NCBI GenBank assembly: GCA_003008705.1
Contig: PDUO01000011.1
Span: 239,956-303,955, forward strand
From: Pezicula radicicola
Taxonomy: Eukaryota; Ascomycota; Leotiomycetes; Helotiales; Dermateaceae
Direction: 5' to 3'
DNA: 64,000 nt
Below, in pieces: positions 43,474 through 55,182 of this stretch. Within the stretch, counting starts at the first letter, position 1. Every line of letters begins with the position of its first letter. The notes beneath the pieces are model-generated. The model saw nothing but the letters and a program-made list of their open reading frames with translations, was not told where the DNA came from and did no database searches. The translations under genes were made by a program, and so were the position numbers.

Positions 43474-46305
43474 TTATACCCCAGCATCACTACCGCTTCT
43501 ATCCCTCCCTGTCCTTCCACTGCCAGATTGTTGTTGGCTAATCCACTCTAAAATTGTCTCATAGCAGAGTACATATTGCCGGAGAGTTTGTACCATGCTC
43601 AGCCTCTGATTTCTGAAATCGTCTACGGTCTTTTCGACCAGATCCAGATCTCCATCAAACAACCAGTCATCCTTGATCTTGGGAGATCTAACGCCTTGGC
43701 CCATATAATCAGAATTCGTATTGCTGGATGTCATACCTTCCATGGGAGTTGTACCGGATTTGAATTCCTTGCGTTGACGCTTGAGCATGTCTATAACTGA
43801 GTCAACGGTGCAGAATGTTCCAGTGCGACCACAACCAGCGCTGCAATGGACAAGCACTGGACGAGCACTGTTTTCTGGTTCAGGGTCGGCAGATCTAGGC
43901 GATGTTGTAGATGAAAAAGCGGCACGTTGCATCATATTGGTGAGCTCAATCAAGCCAAGAAGTTGGCTTGGCTTCTGTGGAGCGCCAAAATCGGGCCAGG
44001 AGGAGTAGTGAACTTGTGTTATCTCGCGCATAGGTGAGAATGGATGCGCAGCATGCGAGAGCGTAAACTTCCTGACAATAACGTGTGGTTGCTCTGCGGG
44101 CAATGGAGTTGGTGCTGACTCGGCGCTGGTATTAGCTCTTCGGCGCCCTGCATCTCGACGTTCTTTCTCCGCTGCCGTGCGGTGTTTATGCGGTTCGAGA
44201 GAAACTTTCTTTTCAGAAAGGCTCTTCAACTTAAGCGGCCCAAACTCTCTGCTTGCCCAGTAGGGGTGACATTTAAGTTGGCCACCTTCTGATTCAGCTG
44301 TCAGCATAACAATAACACGCACATCTTGATCCCAGATTACACTCCAGAAGTCCTATGAACGAGATGTTAGTGGCGAGACGAGACCAAAATAGGAGGTACA
44401 TCAATGTTCTCTTACCTCGAAAGTGGAGGGTAGTGGACCCTGCGATGCAATGTATCGCTTATTGCTCCGCGATGCCTTAATGTGACTTGCGTTGACGTAA
44501 TCACATGCGCCTTCTGGACGTCCTTGTAGCCTGACTCTAGCATGTTCAAACGGCCAGATGTTGTTATACCTGTTCTTTCCACCCTTCTCGATACCTGCGA
44601 TCTGTACTTCCTTCGAGTCTACTGGCTTTGTCCCATACGACACACCGCTGGAAAGAGCTTGCTGCATTCTAGATAGTTCTTCCTGCTCCAAACGCAAGTA
44701 TTTGTCCGAAACCTTCTTGCCGCGATCTTCTTTAGCGGCTGCCTTTGCTAGCCAGTTAGGCATGGTGGACTTCAAATTTGACTGAGCCATTTCATCTGGG
44801 ACCTTGATGTCCAGCTGCCCAACTCCTCCAATCAAGTCCTGGTTCTGTCGAATGTTGCTGAAAAATGGATTCGCAGCATTCTTGGTCGCTGGCATTTCAC
44901 ATCCTCCAGCAACAGGGGCCACATCAGGCATATTTGTCCCAAGGCAGAGGTTGATCTTGGTTGAAGATTGGGCCTCTTTACTTGATCGTCGGTCAATCAT
45001 GTCTGGATAAGTCTTGGCAAACTCGGCAAAACCACCTTTGATGATGTAGCAGCGACCTTTCCAGCCCTCATTAGTGAACTTCTTTAACGTATTGATGGCT
45101 GAAACTGCATCCTTCTTGTCCGCCGAGAAAGCGTCGTAAACAATAATATATTTTGCATCCCTCCACTTGGCGAACCTTGCCTTCTCCTCCTCATCTGTGA
45201 ATGTATCCTGAAGTTTCTGTAAGTTGAAGGATGGCCGTTTTAATAGGGTCGTAGGAATACAGAGGTTCAAAGCGTTCTGTATCCTCGACTGCGAGAATTG
45301 TGGGAAAACACGAAGATCCAATAATAAGTAATCTGATGTGGGAAGATTCTTCAGCATATCTTTCAACTCGGCAGGTGGAACCATAGCCGGCCCCTCCTCA
45401 AGGGCCGAAGGTAGAGTATTGGCGCGTTGATGTTTTTCAGCATGCCCACGCTCGACCTTGGTGCGAGGAGAGGGGGGGTCTGCCCTATTTTGTGGCAAGG
45501 AAAGACGAGGGTGTCTATCGTCTACACGAGTCAGTACGTTCCGCTGAACTGGAGGGTTTAGAGGTGTGATGTTTGCTGGTGACTGTTGACGAGGCATGTC
45601 GAAGAAAGAAGGGGCGTTCATTGACGCTTCAGAAGAGCGTTTTGAATTTGAAGAGAAGAATCCTGAATCGCGTTGACTATCTGTCTCTATGGACTTCGTT
45701 GGATGGATATCTCTAGACTTTGTCTTTGGACTTAGAGGACTGTCCAGAGTATCTGATTTCGTTGGTCTTCGCTCCGGCCTTGGACGCATTATCGAACCGC
45801 CAGGCGTCTGAGCAAAATGTGAAAGGTTACCGTGACTAAGACTGAACGCATTATTCGACTCCGTCTGTCTTCTGAAGGCCTCAAAATCTGGATTCGCGTC
45901 TAAAGGTAGATGCTGTGGTGTATTGCCTCCAAAAGATACAATCGAGGAGGTTGGAGGGCTCCAATTGTCTTTGGGGCGAGCTCCAGAATCTCGAGGATCC
46001 GTCGCTGGATCGACAATGAGACCGAAATAGTTAGGACTCGGCGTACGAACATCTGCTGCTCCTGGTGTTCTTAGAGCGGTCATATTGATACTAGGAGGAA
46101 GCGGTTGCCCAACGGAGGGGGGGATTCGTGAAGATGTGGCGAGGGGTGTAGTCGAGGGTTTCGAAGGAGAGTGATGGGACTGCGAATTAGAACTCTTGTG
46201 CGAATGCGACGACCTCGAGGTCGGAGTAGGCCTCGGCATAGAGAGCATGATGTGTCTGTCGAGGATCTTGGGGGCCGCTGTGGAGGGGAAGCGCGTATGA
46301 GGCAA
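43474..46305 (-). CDS. Rhodanese plus tyrosine-protein phosphatase (MAPK-phosphatase type), 922 aa
   Basis: This resembles yeast Ptp2/Ptp3 and fission-yeast Pyp1/Pyp2, which dephosphorylate stress MAP kinases. Exons on the minus strand are 46305-44416 and 44352-43474, with a 63-nt intron; the junction reads PSTFE-DFWSVIWDQ. The first 300 residues are Ser/Pro-rich and disordered. A rhodanese/Cdc25-like domain lies near 305-440 (DYLLLDLRVFPQFSQSRIQN, then CYIIKGGFAEFAKTYP) and may bind the MAPK. The PTP domain runs from about 545 to 905. It shows NRYNNIWPFEHARVRL, YVNASHIKA, the WPD loop (749-751) and the P-loop HCSAGCGRTG with catalytic Cys800. The active-site residues are intact. A start at the ATG 19 codons downstream (MLSMPRP) is possible. 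Confidence 0.9.
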
Positions 46306-47164
46306 TCTTTATTCTTCTGGATCCATTCTGACAAAATGCGTGGTTGTGCGACAGAAGGGGTCGAAGTTGTTTGGCCTGGGCGATGATGACTCGAGGTTGC
46401 CTCTCGGCTCTCGGTATGCGATGCAGGTGTCAGAGAAGGCTGTCTTGAAGGAGCGAGAGGATTGAGGAGGTGAGCAAAAGTGGTGAGCGCGGTAATGCTC
46501 ATCAACTTCCGCAATGGGCGACCGATTCAGGGATGTGCTTGGCTTGGCCTATGATGTATGGTGACGCGAGACGATCGTCAACGGTGGCAGAGGGCAGAGG
46601 GGTGGTAGGGAATAATAAGCAACGCTAGATTATGTGTGTGTGTGTACTTGCTTTTCAAACTCAACTCTCGTTGTCTAGATTGCAGTTCATAGATTGCAGT
46701 TCAACTTTGAGAATATAATTTTTTGGGGGATTTGATTTGGGTAAATCATGATTCAGGAGGCAACCTCCTTTGACATCATACGTATGATCCGCCCAAAATA
46801 TGGTTATTAATAATCCGTCCCTTTCAGCTGCGACATCTATCAGCCTCAGCCACGAGATTCCGCCTCCAGGTGGTTTTGCCCTCTAGCGCCGACGTCATTG
46901 AGGAATCCATGTGACGTTGATAATTGTGGGCTGAAGCATTCATTATCACACTATCAACAGCCACCTGGAAATGCCCTTCATAGAGAACAAAGCACAGAAC
47001 AGAATAATATATTCCGCCCGATTCTCTTTCATGATAGAAAGCGATAAATTCTCTACTTTTTTTTCTCTCGCATCGTCTCAATTGTCTTCGATTTTCTTCT
47101 TGCACCTTTCCTACTCGACCCCTGTCTTTTAGGGGTCCTCGAGGGGTCCTCGCAATCTAAACAA

Positions 47165-47392
47165 AAAAGCGGCACGGTGGAGCGGTCTAGATCTAATCTC
47201 CTGCTGCTCTGTAACCACCAAGACCGGCTGATGAAATACGAAGTTCAAAGAGAAACTCGGGGATCATTCTGTAATTGATGGCAACATTTTATCTACGGTA
47301 TCCAAATACACGAAGAAGACGTTTACTTGCTAAGATTGGCTTGATCAGTATTGGAGGCCGATTTCACCATACTGGACTACCGTGCCGCTTTT
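47165..47392. mobile_element. Candidate 228-bp MITE with 14-bp inverted ends
   Basis: AAAAGCGGCACGGT at 47165-47178 is matched by its exact reverse complement at 47379-47392. The interior has no coding capacity. The ends are unlike those of the 9.1-kb family, so this would be a different element type. No target duplication is clear, and a 14-bp match over this distance is only moderate evidence. Confidence 0.35.
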
Positions 47393-48299
47393 CTAGTTAC
47401 CGCCAGAAGCCGAAAGTTGCAGGTCCAGGCCGTTCTTGTCAACATCCTTAGGTAGTCTCCGAAGGGTTGCATTGGTCCGGCCGCCTTTAGTCGCAACACC
47501 ATCACCAATAATCCTCATAACAAACAAAGAGTCGTGACTGGCTCGCTGACTCGGTCACTCATCCAAAGAATTCAAGCTTCTCCAGCAGGTTCATCCCTTT
47601 TCATCCTTCCTCTTCCCAATGTTGGTGGTGGATCCGAGATAACTTGATTCTGGAATCAAAACCAACCAAAAACCAACCCAATCGACCGATTACCTTAAAA
47701 ATGGTACGATTTTGTTCTTGCCTTACCGCGGTATGCTGACCTATAATCAATTAAATGAACGCGATGTCCAGCAGAGCAGGCGCCCAACATTTCACCGGGA
47801 TAACCTTCGAAACTTGGAACTGTGGTAATTAGATGATGACTAAAAGTGGTTAGGTGACCAATTGCCACAGGCACGCGCTGCTGCAGTGCGGCGTAAAAGC
47901 AGAGGTTGTGCTATTCGTTGAGATTGGTTTCGCCTCAAGCTTGGACGGGAGCTACCGTTACACGACATGGCATCCTGATTGTGAATCGTAGATCATAGGA
48001 CCGGAAGCCTCCTCCGCTGATGTGGGCAATGCTTCGTATTCATCTTCTTACTGTATTTGGACAAGCTTTTTTACTTGTCCTTTTGGAAATTAGAATTCTG
48101 GATTAAAGAATCTAAACTCTACTCCAGTGTTTTGGGCCGAGCTGTAGTGGCTCGGCAAAACCCCTATTCTTCGACAAGCATTGTGGAGTTACGCTCGCTA
48201 CAATTCTTGATGTTTTCCTTGGTTATTCAGTGATTGAAAAATAGTTAGCAGTTGTCTTGTAGTGGGTCACAAGGCCATTGCGCCTTGCAAGAACGTAGG

Positions 48300-49830
48300 C
48301 AATTTGAAATAGAAAGGCCATAGAATATGTCTTACAATGCGCAAAAGTTTCAAGCAAAGGAAGTAAAAGTATTGAGGTTAAGCAGTCAAAATCATTGTAT
48401 ATTTATAATTTAAGGAAGGAGTCCATAAAAAAATAGAGACATTGAAGTTATGCAGCTAATGCCACCTTTAAGGAAGGGGGGTAAAGGAAGGATATCTACG
48501 TACATAGATATTATTTTCGAAGTCATCTTTGACTTCAATTTGTAAAGAAAGAACTTAGCAATGGAGGAGCAAAGCTCAAGCCCTGTAAATCCTATTCTTG
48601 GAATATATTTTTGAAGTCATGCCTCAACCCCTATTCGTATATTGCCGTAACCCGAAGGTGTATGCAGCATCGAATTTTTTTTATGCCCCTCCTCTAGGTA
48701 AATGCACCCCTACGAGTTTTGTTTTCCTTGCTAAAGACAGACTAAGGTCCATCAGAAACGATCACAGCAGTTGCAAGCAGACAGACTAGAACTTGTTAGT
48801 TATAGATTCTTTAAATTTGTTGAAGCGGAAAACTTTAGCTGCTTAACTTCTGCCTGATGGTTGTACACAATCTTCTCTATAGTGGTAAGCAAAGACCAAA
48901 GTTGGCACAGATCGCCCAACCAAAACGTCTACTTTCTATTATAGAGAGATCTTGTAGTAAGTTAAGGGATTATTGCACCTTTGTACTCCAAAATAGAAGA
49001 ATCACAAAATAAGTCTTGTAATGCACAAATTTTATAGGGGAAAGAAAAAAAAGTAAAGGTGTTAGAGTTAAGCAGCTAAAGTCACTATTCTCTCAAGGAA
49101 TTCTTTTCTACTTGCATATTCAGAGTTTAAGACAGAAGCTACACCCTAGCTAAAATAGAAAGACTAGAAATGAATCTTGTAATATACAACAGGTGCAGGC
49201 AAAAAAGTTGAAGTCAAGCAGTCAATGTCATCTTTAAGGGTATCAAGGAAATCTATCTACTCACATAGCATAATATTTTTGACGTCATGCTAGGACTTTT
49301 ATTTATAGAGGGTTTCCAGAAGTTAAAGGAGAGGCTACGCTCCAGCTCCTTCAGAAAAAGCCTTGTTCCTTCCGAAGTTATCAATTGGCCAGAGTCATCT
49401 TAACTTCTGTTTGGAGAGAAATAATTTGAGGGATATTCCAAGTTAGATATTGTTTTCGAAGCCATACCTTAACTTCCATTTGTAAAGAGAGATGAAGTAC
49501 GTCCACGTGCACGGTCGTAATCAGAAACTCCTTATTCCTTTCGAAGTCATCAATTGACCGCAGCCACCTTAACTTCTGTTTGTAAAGAAAGAATTTGAGG
49601 GATATTTCCAGCTCGGATATTACTTTCGAAGTCATACCTTGACTTCCATTTGCAGTTGCCGTAGCCTGAAGATTTGTACAACGTCGAACGAATTGATTTT
49701 TTTTTACCCAAGTTAATAACAGACTAATTGCCCGTTCAGAACGACTACAGGCAGACAGGTCTGGGAATTGTTAGTTACTGAATCTTTAAATTAGTTGACA
49801 GGATAATTTTAGCTGCTTGACTTGTAGTGA
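48300..49830. repeat. Degenerate direct-repeat block
   Basis: Several diverged direct repeats interleave. A 110-bp unit at about 49372-49483 recurs at about 49541-49652 (period 169), both with TTAACTTCTGTTTG and GGGATATT. A larger pair about 1 kb apart shares TTGCCGTA-CC-GAAG (48642 and 49656) and TTGTTAGTTA with TTTAGCTGCTT (48793 and 49768). A third unit with CTTGTAATGCACAA or similar occurs near 48332, 49012 and 49170. No open frame spans it. The units are too diverged for recent amplification. Confidence 0.7.
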
Positions 49831-52646
49831 TGTTTGTTTAGGAAAGCGGGTCCCGGGGTACATATCATAGATTGGCGAGGCGGGGAACGGGGTGAGTTTT
49901 GGATTGCACTGTAGTTTATTTTGAAGGTAAAAAGTGATTTCTGATGGATTTGCAGGATTATATTTGATGTTTACTGTTATTTTCTGTGTGGAATTTTGCA
50001 ATGGATTTATTTGGTAGAAGCAGTAAGTCAATTTCAAGGTGGGTTTGTTTACTTTATGGATGGATAGATGGATTCTCTCATTTCCAAATCAAAACTCCTA
50101 TCACCAAACATCAACAATCAAACTGGCACAATCGCTTTCTAGCTGTGCCCACTTTCTACCAAGGCCTCGAGCGTTTGAAGGATTTCTAGAGAACTACAAA
50201 AATCAAGTAAATCCTTAGAACAGCAGAAAACAAATTCATCCCTTCCACTCTGTTGTCCAACAACACTTGATCTTGTCAACAATATTTGTGTTGCCATTTC
50301 ATTCGAAGAGCCGCTATCCCAACTCCTCTTTTGAAAGATGCAGCAACATCTTAAGCACAATACCCGCGCTCCATATATATTCTTCCCCAAAACTCTTTGC
50401 CATAGACCCAAACTCCGCAGCCTCTCCCTCTCCCTCTTGTGTGGCTTCTCACCTGCTCCGAGGTGTGTTCTTGTACGTCGGTTTTTGATGCAACTGGAAT
50501 CTGGAGGAAAAGGAGGCAAAACTATAGAAGACACGTTCCTAAAAATATCCAGTCAGGTAGTTGGAGAGACTTGCACTGTCATTCTTTATCCATTTCGTTC
50601 GAAGCGTAGAACTGAAGGTCGTCATAAAAGGTAGAAAATAAACAGAAATTGAACCAAAAACATCTGACTGTACAAAGATCTCTACGCTGTGCTTGTAGAA
50701 ACTGAGGAAGATTTCTAGGTCCCTCGTTTTCCACAAATAAAATACACCTAAACTCAACACTGTCGACCGGAGGCGCCGGAGCAAAATGACAAGAAGCTCT
50801 TCAGTGTAGATCTCAGCTAATCCAATTTCAATCCGGAAAAAAAGGAACGCGTCAACACAGTACTCTACCGCCAAGTGTACAGCCTAGTAAAAGTTTCAGC
50901 GGTTAAGCACTATACTACCTTACACTTTAGTACAGAAATAAAGAGTTTCGGGGCTTCGAGGCTTCGAGGCTTCGCAATCTCAAGCTTGGCACTGCAAGCA
51001 TGCAAGCATCTACTGCACTACTTTACCAAAATTCCACGGACCTGGTGGACACTTATTTTTATAGCCAGCCAATAGCTGTATCTTTTAAGGTCATGACTTT
51101 TCATTATTGGTGTATCTGATACTTTAAATTTGTCCGTTGGGATTTGCTAATTAATGGTCTTGTGAAGTAGGTAGAGAGAGGTTGGATGTCTGTCATGTAT
51201 ATCCTATATATGACTTTGACAATGGTCTATTGATGTTTCTTGCTGTATGTGAAACTCTTATGCTGTTACTTCATGCTTGATAGTGGTGTAAGTCACCTTC
51301 GGACGAAACGAATAGTCTACTTTCTGACCAAATGAGGTCATACCTAGGCACTGTAGACAGTAAGATTTTTCAACCACGTGAAACTACTCAGCCCTGATGG
51401 CCCGCTGCGGCTCGCTTAAGAAATGTATCTTCCGTACCGTGAGGTACGCGTCGACGATTCCCTACATATTGTAGTACAGTCATACAATCTTCCAGGGAGT
51501 AGGAGCTACCCTACCTTAGCCCTTAGCAGCTATTTCCGGCCTTTCACGTGCTGTAGGCGGTTTCATCAACCAACGGTTATTTTCTTCTTTCTTTTGTTCC
51601 CACAACGTTCCCCACCGGAAGAAACCGATCAAGTCCGTACATCGGAATCACAAAAAGCCCTTACTCGTAGACGCCCGGGATAAAGTAGTCTAATATGAAT
51701 AAGAGTATGCGAACCCATGCAAAAAGATTATTCGAATGCATACTTCACTACCTGGTTACTTTCCAATACCTGAAAACCTATTGGTTCGGTTCTTCGGTAG
51801 TACAACCGCATCCCAAGCTTTATGCAAATCTGCATTTCCAGGTTTTCAAAATGGATACAACTGACGACGATTAAAGCTTCTTAATCCTTCAATCTCCTTC
51901 AAGTTAGAAAGTGCACCAGGTCTAAAACCTAGGTAACCAATGATCGTTGAGGTATTCGTTGATTGCTTATAATGCCAAGACTGTGGGTGGCTAGAATCGG
52001 TGGTTGTAGGTACCGTTACTCCGGGATAGGGTTAGCGAGGAGGACGGTTGGCTTTTTGTTCACCAATTGCAAAATATCACTAGAAAGGTTACGGATTCTT
52101 CTGATCTTTCTATAGGTAGGTATCTGCAGAAGGCTAACTTGACGTTAGTATTGCCTTTTTGTTGTGTTCGCGTAAAAGTGTGCCCGCCCAGGTTCTTTTG
52201 ACCACATGCGATGAACACCTCAAACACATATTTCACCGATCACCGTGGATATTTTGCACAAGTAGCAGTTTATTCAGCCCAAAATAGGATATAAGGGCCG
52301 TGAACAACTCATCCGTCTTGGCACCCCAGGATTCGGCTGGCCATTCATAACACGTAGTCTTTGAGTGGCTGGTTCCTTGAGACTCTGCGGAGTTCTCCAA
52401 GGTAGATTCAGCCAGTCATTAAAGATGCTTACGCAAGTCACCTTCTCAACGTCCATTCTTCCTTCTCCCCACATCCTCTCCGCTGAGCAGGATGTGAAAT
52501 GTTTCTATGGGCATACTCGATGGTATTGCTCCTATGACGAATATACAGCCCTTTCATGAATTTTCCCATTTGTCTCGGCCACGTAAGTCTTTCTTTCTCT
52601 TGCGCAGGTTGACTGACAGAGGAGGAGAAGCGTCGCTAGATTAGAG

Positions 52647-52652
52647 TATATA
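52647..52652 (+). promoter_or_regulatory. TATA-like box of the intradiol dioxygenase gene
   Basis: TATATA lies 140 bp above the start codon in GAGTATATAGGC, followed by a pyrimidine-rich leader. This is a plausible core promoter. Confidence 0.4.
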
Positions 52653-52791
52653 GGCTCATGTGTAGGTCACTCTTTCCCTTCCTTACCTTCTCTCTTTACC
52701 CTCATCCTTCACTTTCATTCCTTCCTTTCCCATTTTCTGGACCGTACACAGTCTTTCTTTCACGAAACCGATACCAAAAGCCTCCGCAATC

Positions 52792-54107
52792 ATGCGTTTT
52801 GCATCCCTTTCCAACCTTGCCTTGGTCAGCGTTGCTGCGTTAACCAACGCCCACCCCGGTGAAGAGCATGTGCACAACGAAGCCGCGGCTTTGCAGACTA
52901 GAGAGTTCAAAGCCATGGCACGCCGTGGGCTTGAGAACTGTCAAAGCAAGATGAAGCGCAGCGGACTCATTGCTCGCGCTGAAGCTCGTCGCGCGGCAAC
53001 GGTTAAGATGCACCGCAAGAGACTCGCCACTCGGGACACAGACACAGTTCTAAACACAGACCATAATGCTACTGACAGTGGGATAACTCTCGCCACATCC
53101 GAAACTACTTTGTTTGCCTCGAACACTACCTGCGTTCTCAGCCCCGAAGGAGAAGTTGGCCCCTACTACGTTTTGGGGGAGAACGTTCGTAGTGACCTCC
53201 GTGAGGACCAGCCAGGTGTGCCCATCGTTCTTGACGGCCAGTTCGTGGATGTTGAAACATGCGAGCCCATCGCGAACCTGTACTGGGATATCTGGAACTG
53301 CAATGCAACAGGTGTTTATTCGGGTGTAATTGCAACAGGAAATGGAAACACTGACGGTACGTATTCTCTGAAGACATATGCGCCTACAGACAATTCTACT
53401 CCAACTACCAAGCATGTTAAGCCTCCTTCCTGAATAAGGTGACTAACTCCGACCAGACGCATCCAACATCAACGCTACCTTCTTGCGTGGAGTCCAACAA
53501 TCAGACGCCGATGGAGTTGTGCAATTCCAATCCATCTTCCCAGGACATTATAGTGGCCGTACAGTACGTTTCCAAAAACAGAAACATAGAGTTCATTATC
53601 CAGGCAAACTGCGATCTTGGAACTTCCAGATTCCAATGCTAACAGTGTTTTCTTTAGAACCATCACCACTTGGTTGCACACCTGAATGCCTCAGTCCTCT
53701 CAAACAACACTCTCAGCGGAGGAACTGTCGCCCACATCGGCCAGCTCTTCTGGGATCAAGATCTTGTCTACCAAGTTGAGGCCACTTATCCATACAACAC
53801 CAACAACGTTACTCTCACCACCAATGCAGAAGACAGAATTTTTAGCACCGAGACCTCTGACACCACTTCTGATCCCGTTTTCGAGTATGTTCAGTTGGGT
53901 GATGATTTGAGTGATGGCCTCTTTGGATGGGTTACTATCGCCGTTAATGTATCGGCGACTTATGATCCTAGCTACAGCTTTGTCTACACTTCCAGTGGTG
54001 GCGTTGCTGAGTCTAGTGGCGGAACTGATGTTGTAGATGGGGGCTCGCCATCAGGTTCCATGTCTGGAGCTTTCCCCTCTGGCACTGCTGTTCCATCTGG
54101 ACTTTAA
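52792..54107 (+). CDS. Secreted intradiol ring-cleavage dioxygenase, 373 aa, three exons
   Basis: Extracellular fungal enzymes of this family open catechol-type rings with non-haem Fe(III). Exons are 52792-53356, 53457-53563 and 53658-54107; introns are 100 and 94 nt. Junctions read GNTD-DASNINATF and HYSGRT-NHHHLVAH in phase. A signal peptide leads (MRFASLSNLALVSVAALTNA), then a basic pro-like region. Likely iron ligands are Tyr in GEVGPYYVLGENVR, Tyr in IFPGHYSGRT, and two His in NHHHLVAH. The beta-sandwich continues through VAHIGQLFWDQDLVYQVEAT. The C-terminus is Ser/Gly-rich with no membrane helix, typical of secreted members. The Dal5-type permease downstream could import a product, but that link is only positional. 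Confidence 0.87.
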
Positions 54108-55182
54108 GCTGTGCGTGTTTCGAAGAACGTTGTTTGCCTTTGAGGACAAGAATAGGGAGGACAGGAGGACAGTAGAGGGACAGTCAGTCGTTACCGGATC
54201 TGATAGCAGCTTTTTCTTGCCTTTATAGCTCAATAACATGTTAGATGACTTCTTTGCTTCAAATCGTGATGTAGGGTCTAGGTGGTTATTTTCGCAAGAC
54301 TTTGTCGTGGTTAGTGCTTTGCTTGAGATTCCATGCCTATACGCTGGCCTAAGGGTTTACTATGTATGGAGGGAACTTAGGGAAGGCGGGGGAAATTTTG
54401 ATGAGAATGGCCTCAATAAGGGGTAGCTTATGATCTCGCTTAGGCACCTAGTGCCGGTCTAAAGTGCCCGTGGACCCGTTGCCATTGAGTTCATAAGGAG
54501 GAGTGACACGATGCCAATTCTATTCCTCTACCAAAACACAAGACGGCGTCTTCTAATTTGATTCTTTTGTCACATCACCCTTCGTCTTCGAATCTAAACC
54601 AAATACAGACCTGAATATGAAAATCGGCCCATTTCCAGCATCAGATCACATGATCGGCAAGCGACGGGCAAACTGAGGGGAGCGCCAAGGGTGTTATCCC
54701 CGGCCCCGTCCCCACGATTTCAATTCTGCCACCTGAAAGAAACACCTGATAGCGTCGTTCTTATCTCTCCTTCCCGCCGCGGACTACTCGACACACGGCG
54801 AGTCAACGTTATCACCACATAATGATTGGTTCTGGAAGGATGCGGAGCCCAGTCGACGAGATTAAGTTTCCCGGTTGAGGGTTGCACTTGCGGTGTCAGT
54901 AACGTTCCTCTACTGTACCTCTCGTACAATTACAACTTTCTCATCGTCAGACGAAAATCTCTGCGATAAGCCAAGGCATTTCCCTATGAGTTGTGATATG
55001 TAAATTATATATATAAGTATTCGCGTCTGCGCTCTATTTCCTTGTACTACTTTTCCCTGTTACCCAATTGTTGAATTTCTTTCCACGAACTGTTTGTTTG
55101 GGTCTTCGCTGTTGGCTTCGGGTGTTTCTACTGTAGTTGAGAACATATTCCTCGTACCACCCACCCAAGTCTCACTTCCGCC
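54108..55182. other. Spacer between dioxygenase and permease
   Basis: This holds the 3-prime flank of the dioxygenase and the promoter of the permease. No other gene was recognised. Confidence 0.45.
55006..55016 (+). promoter_or_regulatory. TATA-like box of the MFS permease gene
   Basis: TATATATATAA lies about 170 bp above the start codon at 55183 and is followed by a pyrimidine-rich stretch. This is a good candidate core promoter. Confidence 0.45.

Larger units (their letters stand above)
46306..52791. other. 6.5-kb gene desert with repeats
   Basis: No gene is supported. The first 500 bp are the phosphatase upstream region. It includes a 14-bp inverted pair at 47165/47379, a degenerate repeat block at about 48300-49830 and otherwise unremarkable sequence. 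Frames such as 50139-50534 (131 codons, minus) and 51423-51683 (86 codons, plus) have no recognisable domain. Some non-coding transcripts could lie here but I cannot show it. Confidence 0.5.
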
